DNA from: Phycisphaerae bacterium
GTDB lineage: Bacteria > Planctomycetota > Phycisphaerae > Sedimentisphaerales > Anaerohalosphaeraceae
Assembly: GCA_014859965.1 (NCBI GenBank)
Contig: JACZKQ010000048.1
Location: 1 to 64,000, forward strand
Direction of reading: 5' to 3'
DNA length: 64,000 nt
Below, in pieces: positions 42,549 to 51,596 of this stretch; position 1 is the first letter of the stretch, and every line of letters begins with the position of its first letter. The notes beneath the pieces are model-generated. The model saw only the letters and a program-made list of their open reading frames with translations. It was not told where the DNA came from and ran no database searches. Position numbers and translations under genes: made by a program.

Positions 42549-42733
42549 CCCGCATCCGTTCGCAAATTTTGTCGCCGTATGAGAATCTGATCGCGCCGAA
42601 TCCCCCCCGCCAAAGACATCGGCCTGTATGGATAGCTTACAACCCCGTTGAATTTCTGACATCGCCCCCTCCTGCCGAGCCGCTTCTCGGCAAAAACATG
42701 TGATAATCGGCCAAAAACGCTCACCAGCCGATA

Positions 42734-42750
42734 CTGGCACACCTGTTGCA
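42734..42750 (+). promoter_or_regulatory. Sigma-54 (-24/-12) promoter of the flagellar block
   Basis: CTGGCACACCTGTTGCA matches the sigma-54 consensus YTGGCACGRNNNTTGCW at all fixed positions except two, with GG (42736-42737) and GC (42748-42749) exactly ten bases apart. It lies in the gap after gspM and about 70 bases before the TPR gene that leads the flagellar genes. The sigma-54 activator encoded at 46029-47441 is the obvious candidate regulator. Confidence 0.75.
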
Positions 42751-42819
42751 TCCAACCGGACAGAATGCTGTATTTCCGCAGTGACAATGCGGACACGGAA
42801 AATACTGTTAGCGAAAAAG

Positions 42820-45255
42820 ATGGATAAAAACAAGAAAAACAAGCCTGTTACGGACCAACCGTTTGACGAGCCGACCTTTTCTGAGGTCTTTGCCAAAGAG
42901 CCTGTGGCCAACCCGGGTGTTCACGACGTCTTCGCCGGAGCAGGCAGGCCTTCGCGGGGGCCTTCGCGGCCGTCATTTCTTTCACCGGGCCCTGCCCGAA
43001 CACGCAATGCCGCGGGCATTCCTTTTACCCACATCTTGTTTGCGATAAACCTCGTCGTTATTACTGCGATTCTGTGTTACATGGTATTCAAGCCGCCCGT
43101 AGTCAATATAGCTGCGGAAAACACCTCACCTTTGGTTCCATCGTCGTTGCGCGGCGAGGGCCATATCGAACCGGCACCGCAGTCACACCGGAGCCCCGCC
43201 GCCGGCAGGCCTGCCGAGCAGTCTGTCTCATGGAAAATGGCGGAAATGCTGTATCGGTCCGAGTCGTACGAACAAGCCCTGCGCGTCTTCCAAACGCTGG
43301 CAGACCATCTGCCCGTGAATGTCGAAGGCAACGACGCCCTCCGGGACTACCTGCAGTTGATGATGGCCTTGTGCATGGAGAACATGCCGGGTAACCAGAA
43401 CTCCGGCCCGTTCTTCACCGCCGCGCTTCAAAGCCGCTCTCCGCTGGTCAGGGCGCTGGCCAATTACCGCCTGGCCCTCATTGAGAATCGCAACGGGCAG
43501 TTTCTAGACGTCAGAAAACGTGCTTATCGCACGATTGCCCTCATAAAAACCTTCGAAAACCGGTTCCCCCAGACCATGGAGGCGGACTCCTACTTTATGG
43601 CGGCCGAGGCCCTTACTCGCCAGGTGCTTGTGCTGAATAACGCTTCGGCCGTTCTCCCGGGACAGTTGTGGTCGGACAGTCTTAGAGCCGAGACCATCCC
43701 GCCGATGGAGCAGACCGAATTGCGTGCTTTGCTGCAGACCGGCATCGCCGAACTGGCCGCCGCCGCGGTCGGTCCCAAAGTTGAAAAGCAGGAGCACCTC
43801 AGTGTCGGCATAAGGTGGTCCGCGGTATCCATGGATGCGCCCCTGCACGAACTTGCGGCGCGCATCGCGTCGACGGCGGGCGTAAACCTCATGTGGGCCG
43901 ACGCCTCGGATGCTGTACGAACAAAGGCGGTCACCCTGTGTCTCGCCAACTCCTCGGAACAATTTGTCAGTGAGGTCGCCGTCGGCTGCGCGGGAGCCGT
44001 CGCCCGATTTGACAATCAAACGACAATAATACACGATCTGCAATCCTACGACAATTTCACAGAATATAAGAACCTGTTGATCAATGAGGCCATCGCGGTT
44101 TGGCGGCGCTTCACATTGCGTTACCGAGGGGACCACCGAATGGCCAATGCACATTTCGCCCTTGGATTGCTCCTGGATTACGCCGGCCAGACAGGCACGG
44201 CCCTGGGGGAGTACAAACTCGTGGTCGGCCGCTATTCCAGCAATCCGCTGGCGCCTTTCGCCCTTCTGAACGCAAGCATTATAAAGACGAATTTACGTGA
44301 CTATACCGGCGCGAGGCAGGATCTAACCGAACTGGTCATCCAGTACCCCGACTGCAAAGTCATCGACACGGCTTCCCTGTACATGGCCGAAGCGACCATG
44401 CAGAGCGGGATGTATGACGAAGCCGTTAAGATGTTCAAGCGAGTGTACAATAAGAATATGAATAACCCTTCCCGCCGCGAGGCCGCCCATGGACTCGGGC
44501 GATGTTACTATGAGACAAAGGAATACGACCACGCGGCACAATGGCTCACCACCGCCATCGAACTCACTGAGGAGGCCGACCAGCGGCTTCGAAATGCCAG
44601 CTTCATGTTAGGCCAATGCTTCATCAAGCTGAATCGGTTTGCCGAGGCATCCGGAGCACTTGTCAACGCCATTGACGACAGCGCTTCGCGGGAGGAGTTT
44701 GTCAAGGTCGCTCTTGAACTCGTTAAGGCCGAGAGCGGGAGACAGGATTTTGTCGCCGCGCTTAACATACTTGAAAACGTTCCGCTGGACCGTTTGAGCC
44801 AGGAAGATTCCTGCGCTATTCTGCGAGCTACGGCTGGAGTCCTGGTCGAGATTGGTCTCCTGGATACCGCAACGACACTCCTGCGGCGAAAAATCGGGTT
44901 TATCGCCGACTCTACATTGCGGGCCCAACTGAGTCTTGAGCTGGCGCGGTGCTATGGAGCCGCAGGCGACCTGCGGCTGGCGCGAAAAGAGGTCAGCGAG
45001 GCGCTGCTCGACATGCCGGTTGACGGCGAACGCCAGCAGGCCGCTATCTTCCTGGCGGAACTCTGTTACCGCCTGAACGATTACGATCACGCGGCCGACG
45101 TGTGTCTCGGCCTGCTCCGGCAGAAGATCGCAGACAAGACGATCTCCGAAAAGGCGAACGAAATTCTGGGCTCCTGCTACACAGAGATGAAGCAGTATGA
45201 AAAGGCCGCGCTCGCCTATGCCGGTGTCCATGACGTTGCAGCAGGAGGCCTGTAG
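42820..45255 (+). CDS. Membrane-anchored TPR protein with STN-like insert
   Basis: An 811-residue protein with a charged cytoplasmic N-terminus, one membrane helix near 68-90 (ITHILFAINLVVITAILCYM) and a large periplasmic part. Two TPR-type repeats precede an STN-like module at about 335-410 (LHELAARIASTAGVNLMWAD, with VTLCLANSSEQFVSEVAVG), the short domain found at the N-terminus of secretins and TonB receptors. Many TPR repeats follow to the end (AHFALGLLLDYAGQTGTALGEY, AHGLGRCYYETKEYDHAAQWL). No enzyme motif. It heads the flagellar genes behind the sigma-54 promoter. Function is unknown; scaffold or assembly factor is plausible. The start at 42820 is one of three in-frame ATGs. Confidence 0.75.
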   Translation: MDKNKKNKPVTDQPFDEPTFSEVFAKEPVANPGVHDVFAGAGRPSRGPSRPSFLSPGPARTRNAAGIPFTHILFAINLVVITAILCYMVFKPPVVNIAAENTSPLVPSSLRGEGHIEPAPQSHRSPAAGRPAEQSVSWKMAEMLYRSESYEQALRVFQTLADHLPVNVEGNDALRDYLQLMMALCMENMPGNQNSGPFFTAALQSRSPLVRALANYRLALIENRNGQFLDVRKRAYRTIALIKTFENRFPQTMEADSYFMAAEALTRQVLVLNNASAVLPGQLWSDSLRAETIPPMEQTELRALLQTGIAELAAAAVGPKVEKQEHLSVGIRWSAVSMDAPLHELAARIASTAGVNLMWADASDAVRTKAVTLCLANSSEQFVSEVAVGCAGAVARFDNQTTIIHDLQSYDNFTEYKNLLINEAIAVWRRFTLRYRGDHRMANAHFALGLLLDYAGQTGTALGEYKLVVGRYSSNPLAPFALLNASIIKTNLRDYTGARQDLTELVIQYPDCKVIDTASLYMAEATMQSGMYDEAVKMFKRVYNKNMNNPSRREAAHGLGRCYYETKEYDHAAQWLTTAIELTEEADQRLRNASFMLGQCFIKLNRFAEASGALVNAIDDSASREEFVKVALELVKAESGRQDFVAALNILENVPLDRLSQEDSCAILRATAGVLVEIGLLDTATTLLRRKIGFIADSTLRAQLSLELARCYGAAGDLRLARKEVSEALLDMPVDGERQQAAIFLAELCYRLNDYDHAADVCLGLLRQKIADKTISEKANEILGSCYTEMKQYEKAALAYAGVHDVAAGGL

Positions 45256-45259
45256 CAGC

Positions 45260-46054
45260 ATGAGAACACCAATGCATCTGGCATTTGTGACCATTCTGGC
45301 CGCAACGGCGGCAGTAACCCCGTCGTGGGCCGCGGACACTGTTGTGCCGACTGCACCAAAGACCATAAGCGGTGTCTTGCCTGAAACGGCGTCATCCGCA
45401 CATGAGGCGGCCGAGGTAATTTCAGCTTCGCGGGCCCTTCGCCGCAAATTGAATCGCGTGGGTATCGCCTCGGTGGCTGCCGAAAACGATCCCAATGCAA
45501 GCGACGACCTCATGAGCTATGTCCGGCAACTCGGATCGCTTCAATTGCCTCAGCCGAAACCGCAGCAGGCGTCCGCCAAGGCTGAACCCGGCCGGAACCC
45601 CTCGCCGTCCAAATTGCCCTTTACCGCAACGGCCGTACCCGGCGGGAGCGAACCGAACCAGGTGTCGTCCGGCAAAAAATACGCTGACCAACTGATCTCT
45701 CTGCTCGGCAATCCGTCGGCCGTTATTCATGCCTTTGCCGCTGCTGAGATTCTGTATCGGGCCGGCGATTACAAACACGCCGCTGCGTTTTATCGCATAG
45801 CACTGGACCGTATGAACGAACAGAAGCATGCTGAACCCGAGAAGATCGCATGGACGCTGTACCAGGTCGCCAACTGCCTTCGCGTCGATGATCCCGTCGG
45901 TGCGGCGGACTTTTACACGCAACTCATAACGCAGTATCCCAACTCCCCATGGACGCCCGCGGCGGCCGTGCAGCAACAAGTAATTAGCTGGTATGAAAAG
46001 AATCGCCCGGACAAGCTCCTGGAGAAACATGCACACGACCCCAACAGCCTGTGA
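45260..46054 (+). CDS. Exported TPR protein
   Basis: A 264-residue exported protein. The ATG at 45260 has GGAGG eleven bases upstream and gives a signal peptide (LAFVTILAATAAVTPSWA). A low-complexity middle (KPQQASAKAEPG, PSPSKLP) leads to two or three TPR units at 155-245 (AAEILYRAGDYKHAAAFYRIAL, VGAADFYTQLITQYPNSPW), similar to YbgF-like periplasmic TPRs. It follows the large TPR gene by 4 bases and overlaps the activator gene by 26 bases, so the three are transcribed and probably translated together. Function is unknown. Confidence 0.75.
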   Translation: MRTPMHLAFVTILAATAAVTPSWAADTVVPTAPKTISGVLPETASSAHEAAEVISASRALRRKLNRVGIASVAAENDPNASDDLMSYVRQLGSLQLPQPKPQQASAKAEPGRNPSPSKLPFTATAVPGGSEPNQVSSGKKYADQLISLLGNPSAVIHAFAAAEILYRAGDYKHAAAFYRIALDRMNEQKHAEPEKIAWTLYQVANCLRVDDPVGAADFYTQLITQYPNSPWTPAAAVQQQVISWYEKNRPDKLLEKHAHDPNSL

Positions 46055-47441
46055 CAACAAAGATCTGCATGTGCTGATCGTAGATGACGACCCGCAAGTG
46101 GCCCGCATGGTCCTTGAGGCGCTTGCCCGGCGGTCGATTCGCGGCACCGTCGCCTGCAGCGAAGGCAAGGCCGTCGCTTATGCCGACCAGAAGGTGTGGC
46201 GGCTTTTGCTGATCAATCCCGCGTTCGCAGGCCGGTTCACCGGGGCCACACTGCGTCAGGTGATTGGACGTGCCCGTTTGCGCAATCCTGAATTGACTGT
46301 TATCGCCCTGCAGGAACAAGATGCCGATGCGTCCTCCAACGATACCTCGTATAGCGGTTTTGCCGACACGATCACAACGCCTCTGTCTGCGGCACAGGTC
46401 GAGCGATTGCTCGACACGTTCGTACCCAATCATGAGATAGAAGCGCTCGCATGGTCAGACCGCGACCATGACTGCCGTTATCGTATTGTCGGCTGCAGCG
46501 CTCCGCTGGCCCGCACGGTCGAACTCGCTCGAAAGGCAGCGCCGACCTCCGCGGCGGTTCTTATCGCCGGTGAAAGCGGAACGGGCAAGGAACTGATCGC
46601 CCAACTAATACACGCCGAAAGCCGACGGTCGGCGGGGCCTTTTGTGAAGGTAAACTGTGCCGCGCTCAGCGATGCACTGCTCGAAAGTGAACTCTTCGGG
46701 CACGAAAAAGGCGCCTTCACCGGCGCAAGCCGGACGCACCAGGGCCGTTTTGAGCGGGCTCACGGCGGCACCCTGCTGCTCGACGAGATCACCGAGACAC
46801 AGCCGGCGTTTCAGGCCAAGCTCCTGCGCGTGCTCGAGCAGATGCACTTTGAGCGGGTCGGCGGTGGTGAAAACATCGAGGTCAACGTACGCATCATCAG
46901 CACCACCAATATGCCCATCCAGGAAGAAGTTCGGCAGAAGCGCTTCCGCGGCGATCTCTATTATCGTCTTGCCGCCGTGACGCTGCATGTGCCGCCGCTG
47001 CGGTCTCGGCGGGAGGACGTGGCGCCTCTGGCCTGGCTTTTTGTGAACCAGTTTGCCCACGAAACCGCACGCCGGATTACGGCCATCGACACGGCCACGC
47101 TGGACATGTTTCGGCGCTGCGATTGGCCCGGCAATGTGCGTCAACTGCGGAACATTGTTCGCACCGCCCTGATTTTCGGGGAAGGCGACGTGTTGTCATT
47201 ATCTGACGTCCCATGGCTCATCGAACAGCTTCAGCCGCAGCGTCTGGTCGAGTTCGATGACGCACCCGAGGACGCCGGCGAAAGCCTTCAGACCATCGAG
47301 CGCAGAGCTATTCTGGCAGCCCTCCAGCGCAGCGACGGCAATCAGACGCGGGCAGCCAGGGTGCTCGGTATCACCGACCGGACACTCCGCGAAAAGATGA
47401 AACGGTATCGAAATGAAATGGAACCTCTGGCGGCGCGCTGA
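46029..47441 (+). CDS. Sigma-54-dependent activator with degenerate receiver domain
   Basis: A 470-residue NtrC/FlrC-type regulator. Residues about 12-130 look like a receiver (LHVLIVDDDPQVARM), but the phospho-acceptor Asp is replaced by Asn (LLLINPAF) and the conserved Lys-Pro by Thr-Pro (ITTPLS). The AAA+ domain has Walker A GESGTGKE, the sigma-54 contact loop GAFTGA, Walker B GGTLLLDEITE and the R-finger region. A Fis-type helix-turn-helix closes the protein (GNQTRAARVLGITDRTLREKM). The ATG at 46029 (GGAG upstream) lies inside the preceding gene. It most likely drives the sigma-54 promoter at 42734 and other flagellar promoters. Confidence 0.93.
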   Translation: MHTTPTACDNKDLHVLIVDDDPQVARMVLEALARRSIRGTVACSEGKAVAYADQKVWRLLLINPAFAGRFTGATLRQVIGRARLRNPELTVIALQEQDADASSNDTSYSGFADTITTPLSAAQVERLLDTFVPNHEIEALAWSDRDHDCRYRIVGCSAPLARTVELARKAAPTSAAVLIAGESGTGKELIAQLIHAESRRSAGPFVKVNCAALSDALLESELFGHEKGAFTGASRTHQGRFERAHGGTLLLDEITETQPAFQAKLLRVLEQMHFERVGGGENIEVNVRIISTTNMPIQEEVRQKRFRGDLYYRLAAVTLHVPPLRSRREDVAPLAWLFVNQFAHETARRITAIDTATLDMFRRCDWPGNVRQLRNIVRTALIFGEGDVLSLSDVPWLIEQLQPQRLVEFDDAPEDAGESLQTIERRAILAALQRSDGNQTRAARVLGITDRTLREKMKRYRNEMEPLAAR

Positions 47442-47476
47442 ATGCGCGCCTTCGCGTGATTGACGGAGCAGGCACC

Positions 47477-48031
47477 ATGGCCGATCAGGAAAACACCGAT
47501 CAACAACAGTCCGGCAGCGCTCGAGGCGACCGCAAACCATCGGCCACCCAGGGCCTCTTCACGTGGGTGATTACGCTGGCTATTGTCGTCGGCGGCGCCG
47601 TCGGCGGCTTTGCCCTTGCGCAGCTTATCGCGGGGGCGGGCCCGAAGGACGTCAAGGCCAGGCCCACGGCTCCCGAGGAGGATTTCTTTGCCACGCCCGA
47701 CTCTCCGGGAACCGCCCCTTGGCAATATAATCTGGAGACAGTCATCGCCAACCTTGACGAGCCGGGCGTCACGCGGTTTTTAAGGGTGACTATTACGCTG
47801 GTGATGGCCCCTGAAACCAAAGGCCGGGTTCTACTCGATGACTTAAAGGCTCCCGTTCTGACCGATTTTGTCAGCAGCTACATTGCGGGCCTGACGCTTG
47901 AGCGCGTTCGCGGCCAAGGCAACCGCAACCGCATCAAGAGGGAGATACAGGACGGCTTCAACGAGATTCTGTTTCCCAACAGCAAGCCTTACGTGCGAGA
48001 TATTCTCTTTAGGGAGTTTGCCGTACAATGA
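47477..48031 (+). CDS. fliL: Flagellar basal body-associated protein FliL
   Basis: A 184-residue bitopic protein. A short charged N-terminus is followed by one membrane helix (GLFTWVITLAIVVGGAVGGFALAQL in part, residues 25-48) and a periplasmic stomatin-like domain with LETVIANLDEPGVTRFLRVTI and the C-terminal VRDILFREFAVQ. It supports stator function at the flagellar motor. ATG at 47477 has GGAG eight bases upstream; a GTG seven codons earlier is less likely. Overlaps fliM by four bases. Confidence 0.92.
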   Translation: MADQENTDQQQSGSARGDRKPSATQGLFTWVITLAIVVGGAVGGFALAQLIAGAGPKDVKARPTAPEEDFFATPDSPGTAPWQYNLETVIANLDEPGVTRFLRVTITLVMAPETKGRVLLDDLKAPVLTDFVSSYIAGLTLERVRGQGNRNRIKREIQDGFNEILFPNSKPYVRDILFREFAVQ

Positions 48032-48996
48032 CCCCCGCACCTGTCTCAAACACACTGACTCGTGAAAAACTGCGGCGTCTGATTAGTCTGGCCCGCAGCC
48101 ATCCGGCGCCCGAGCCGGCGTCTGTGGAATCGACTGATTTCGATTGGACACGGCCCCACCATTTCCGCCCGGAGCACCTTGCCGCCCTGGATTTGTTCCG
48201 GCGCAAGACCGTCGACAAGATCACCGACACATTCGAGGCACTCTGCCCGGGGCCGTTCACCGTCACCGCCGAACCGGTAGAACAGTACTTTGCGTCTTTC
48301 CTCGCCGCCAGAATCGGCGCGCATCAGCAGAATGACTATTTCCTTGTACTCAATACGCCCGAAGAGAAACATTGTGGATTCCTCTGCTTCACAACGGATG
48401 CAGCCACACGTTTGATTGCCATGATGCTCCGGGAAGCTGAATACATCGAGGCGCCCGAGCGAAAACTCTCCACGCTCGAAGAGTCCATTCTCATGGACAT
48501 CGCCGGCGCGGTGACAGACAGCTTCATGGAAGTCTTGCAGCGATTCGGCGGGTCATCTCTCATCAAAGATCGAAGTTTTGCCAAAGGGGTATGGCCGCTC
48601 AATTTTGAAGGCTTCAACGATCTGGCCTGCCTGCGGTATCGAGTACAGTACCCCCAAGGCTCGCTGGACTTGACGTACACACTCTTGGCCGGCGTACTCG
48701 AACCCGCCGCGGGATTCGAAGCCAGCAACCGCAAACCAGCCACGGCGCAGGAACTCTCCGAAAAAATGATGCGCAACATGCACAAGGTGCCGATCGCCCT
48801 GGCCGCTCGCCTGTGTTGCGGCGCAATCGAACTCGACGATGTCATGAACCTGCGGCCCGGCGATGTCCTTCTGCTGCCTAAAAAAGTTGCCGAACCTATG
48901 GACATCCTGCTGAATGAGAAGAAAACGTTCAATGCCTATCCGGCGACTTTCTACGGCAAATACGCGGCCGTCATCGCTCCGCCGGACCACGAATGA
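48028..48996 (+). CDS. fliM: Flagellar motor switch protein FliM
   Basis: A 322-residue C-ring protein. The middle domain begins FDWTRPHHF (canonical YDFxRPxxF) with ALDLFRRKTVDKI and continues through a two-layer fold (SFLAARI, ILMDIAGAVTDSFMEVL); the C-terminal SpoA-like domain holds IALAARLCCGAIELDDVMNLRPGDVLLL. The N-terminal CheY-binding peptide (usually LSQxEIDALL) is replaced by LTREKLRRLISLA, lacking the acidic-Ile-Asp core. This suggests altered or absent CheY-P control. Overlaps fliL by four bases. Confidence 0.9.
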   Translation: MTPAPVSNTLTREKLRRLISLARSHPAPEPASVESTDFDWTRPHHFRPEHLAALDLFRRKTVDKITDTFEALCPGPFTVTAEPVEQYFASFLAARIGAHQQNDYFLVLNTPEEKHCGFLCFTTDAATRLIAMMLREAEYIEAPERKLSTLEESILMDIAGAVTDSFMEVLQRFGGSSLIKDRSFAKGVWPLNFEGFNDLACLRYRVQYPQGSLDLTYTLLAGVLEPAAGFEASNRKPATAQELSEKMMRNMHKVPIALAARLCCGAIELDDVMNLRPGDVLLLPKKVAEPMDILLNEKKTFNAYPATFYGKYAAVIAPPDHE

Positions 48997-49023
48997 GCAA
49001 TACGATTGAGAGGAACAGCCGGT

Positions 49024-49410
49024 ATGGCAACGACCCAGTCCGTTGAACAGGAACAAGACGCCGCACAGCAGGGTTCGGCCGCGGCCGAGGTCAGCAAAGC
49101 GGAATTCACCGAAGCCCGGGAAACGGATGTCGCGCCCGGTGAAGAGAACCTGGATTTGCTTCTGGATGTTCAGATGCCGCTGACGGTCATCATGGGCAGA
49201 ACCATCATGTCCTTTAAAAAGCTGCTTCAGCTTGGACCCGGGTCCGTCATTCAGCTCGACAAGACGGTCGGCCAGCCCGCCGATCTTTATATTCAGGATA
49301 TTCGGTTCGCTACCGCCGATCTGGTCGTCGTGGACGACTGCTTCGCGGTGCGCATCAAGGAAATCCTCGGTGTCGACCAGAACGAACTGAGAGGCACGCA
49401 GCAAGCCTGA
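49024..49410 (+). CDS. fliN: Flagellar motor switch protein FliN
   Basis: A 128-residue C-ring protein. A polar N-terminus (about 45 residues, rich in Ala, Glu and Gln) precedes one SpoA domain: LLLDVQMPLTVIMGRTIMS, LLQLGPGSVIQLDKTVGQPADLYI and FAVRIKEIL. The ATG at 49024 has GAGAGGAA eight bases upstream; an in-frame TTG lies six codons earlier. It forms the cytoplasmic ring with FliM and links to the export apparatus. Confidence 0.95.
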   Translation: MATTQSVEQEQDAAQQGSAAAEVSKAEFTEARETDVAPGEENLDLLLDVQMPLTVIMGRTIMSFKKLLQLGPGSVIQLDKTVGQPADLYIQDIRFATADLVVVDDCFAVRIKEILGVDQNELRGTQQA

Positions 49411-49450
49411 TTGATGTCGCGACATGCGACCGCAGAAAAGAACAATACAT

Positions 49451-51574
49451 ATGGCCCGGACAGACCTGACAACGCGTTCCGATTCGCTGACCAACATGCT
49501 GGCGACGCGCAGCAATTTTATATTTGCCGCCGGGCTCGTGGGCGTTTTAGCCACATTGCTCATTCCGCTGCCCACGTTCCTGCTGGATCTGGGCCTGGCC
49601 TGCAGCATCTCATTGGCGATTTCTGTTCTCGTTATTGTTCTGGCTACCAATGAACCCATCGAATTGTCCACGTTCCCCTCACTCCTGCTGTTCACCACGC
49701 TGTTTCGGCTGGCCTTGAACGTGGCGTCCACCCGGCTGATTCTCCTGCAGGGAAACGCCGGCACGATCATCAACACCTTCGGCAGTGTTGTCGCCGGCGG
49801 CAGCCTCGTTGTCGGCCTGGTTATGTTCATCATCATCGTCGTCATCCAGTTCATCGTCATCACCAAAGGCGCCACGCGCATCAGCGAAGTCAGCGCCCGC
49901 TTCGTTCTCGACGCCATGCCCGGAAAACAAATGGCTATCGACGCCGACCTGAACGCCGGCCACATCACCGAAAAAGAGGCAAAGGAACGACGCCAGAAAA
50001 TTGTCAAGGAAAGCGAATTCTACGGGGCCATGGACGGTGCAAGCAAATTCATCCAGGGCGACGCCAAAGCCGGCCTGATCATTACCGCCGTCAACCTCAT
50101 CGGCGGCATCATTCTCGGCTACACCCACGGCATGACCGTACTTGACGCCTGCAAGCACTATTCCATTCTCTCCATCGGCGATGGTCTTGTCAGCCAGATC
50201 CCTTCTATTATCATCGCCATCAGCTCCGGCTTCCTCGTCAGCAAGATCCGCTCACAACACACTGTCAGCTACGATCTGACGCGTCAGTTGCTGAAGAACG
50301 CGCAACCCCTGGCGATCGCTGCTGTTGTCATCGGGGCCTTTGCCCTGATCCCGGGTTTTCCAAAGATCCCGTTTCTTGTACTGGCCGCCGGCTGCGGTTA
50401 CACAGCTTACAGCACCCGCAAGTCCCCAGAGGCCGGTGACGAGGCATCGGCTGTTCCGACCGTGCCGGGGGCGCAGTCGGAACAGGAAAAACCGGAAGAA
50501 TTTCTCGAAGTGGACCTGCTATCCATTCTCGTCGGCGTGCGGCTGATCGGCCTGGTCGATCCCAGGAAAAAGAGCAGCGTTTTCGACAGAATCGGCGCCC
50601 TTCGTAAAAAATTCGCTCAGCAGCTTGGCCTCATCATCCCCCTCGTTCGCCTGCGCGACAACATCAATCTCGAGCCGAACGCTTACGAAATACGCCTGTA
50701 CGATCATGTGATCGCGGCCGGACGTATCGAACCGGACCGGTTCCTGGCGATGGATTCGGGGACGGTGGACAGACCCATTGCCGGACAGCCGACGAAAGAA
50801 CCTGTTTACGGTCTGCCCGCCCTGTGGGTTACCGCGGCCGACAAAGAAGAGGCCGAGATCAACGGCTACACCGTTATCGATCCGGAAAGCGTTCTCATCA
50901 CGCATCTGTCTGAAACCCTGAAGACGCATGCCCATGAACTCCTCTCGCGCGAAGATGTCCAGCAGCTTGTCGACCGGCTGCGTCGCAATCAGCCTTCGCT
51001 CGTCGGTGAAGTCGTGGGGGAGCAGATCAGCATCGGCACGCTGCAGCGCATTCTCCAGAACCTCCTCAAAGAGGGCATCTCCATACGCGACCTGCCCCTT
51101 ATTTTGGAGGCCGTTGGCGAGAATGCCTCGCGAACCAAGCATGTCGCCCTCCTCACCGAGGTTGCGCGCAAGTCGCTCAAACGCGCCATTACCGAACAGT
51201 TCAAAGACGCCAGCGGCGCCATCATCGCACTGGCCCTGGACCCTGCCGTGGAGCATTATCTCCTGTCACATTTGGAGCAAAGCGCCGACCGGATCAGCCT
51301 GGCAATCATGCCCGAAACAGCCATGGAACTTAACCGAAACATTGCCGGCGCGTGGAAGGGCGCCATGGATAAAGGCTGCGACAGTGTCGTGCTGCTCTGC
51401 GACGCAAGAATTCGCGTGGCCCTCTATGGCATGATTGAAAGGACATTGACGCGGCTGCCTGTTGTCGCTTATGACGAAATCGTTTCTCAGACGCGTATTG
51501 AACCGATCGAAACCATCACCCTTTCCGACACCGCTGCCCTGCTGTCTGAGCGACACCAGCCGGTCGGCGTCTGA
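49451..51574 (+). CDS. flhA: Flagellar type III export gate protein FlhA
   Basis: A 707-residue FHIPEP-family protein with about eight N-terminal membrane helices (for example FIFAAGLVGVLATLLIPLP) and the FHIPEP-type stretch NVASTRLILLQG. The cytoplasmic loop carries DAMPGKQMAIDADLNAG. The C-terminal cytosolic domain (about 340-707) docks substrate-chaperone complexes. Length and motifs are canonical. The usual fliOPQR-flhB block is not between fliN and flhA and must lie elsewhere. Start at 49451 is one of two ATGs; a purine-rich AGAAAAGAA is nearby. Confidence 0.97.
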   Translation: MARTDLTTRSDSLTNMLATRSNFIFAAGLVGVLATLLIPLPTFLLDLGLACSISLAISVLVIVLATNEPIELSTFPSLLLFTTLFRLALNVASTRLILLQGNAGTIINTFGSVVAGGSLVVGLVMFIIIVVIQFIVITKGATRISEVSARFVLDAMPGKQMAIDADLNAGHITEKEAKERRQKIVKESEFYGAMDGASKFIQGDAKAGLIITAVNLIGGIILGYTHGMTVLDACKHYSILSIGDGLVSQIPSIIIAISSGFLVSKIRSQHTVSYDLTRQLLKNAQPLAIAAVVIGAFALIPGFPKIPFLVLAAGCGYTAYSTRKSPEAGDEASAVPTVPGAQSEQEKPEEFLEVDLLSILVGVRLIGLVDPRKKSSVFDRIGALRKKFAQQLGLIIPLVRLRDNINLEPNAYEIRLYDHVIAAGRIEPDRFLAMDSGTVDRPIAGQPTKEPVYGLPALWVTAADKEEAEINGYTVIDPESVLITHLSETLKTHAHELLSREDVQQLVDRLRRNQPSLVGEVVGEQISIGTLQRILQNLLKEGISIRDLPLILEAVGENASRTKHVALLTEVARKSLKRAITEQFKDASGAIIALALDPAVEHYLLSHLEQSADRISLAIMPETAMELNRNIAGAWKGAMDKGCDSVVLLCDARIRVALYGMIERTLTRLPVVAYDEIVSQTRIEPIETITLSDTAALLSERHQPVGV

Positions 51575-51596
51575 TGAGGCGACAGGATAAACCGGC

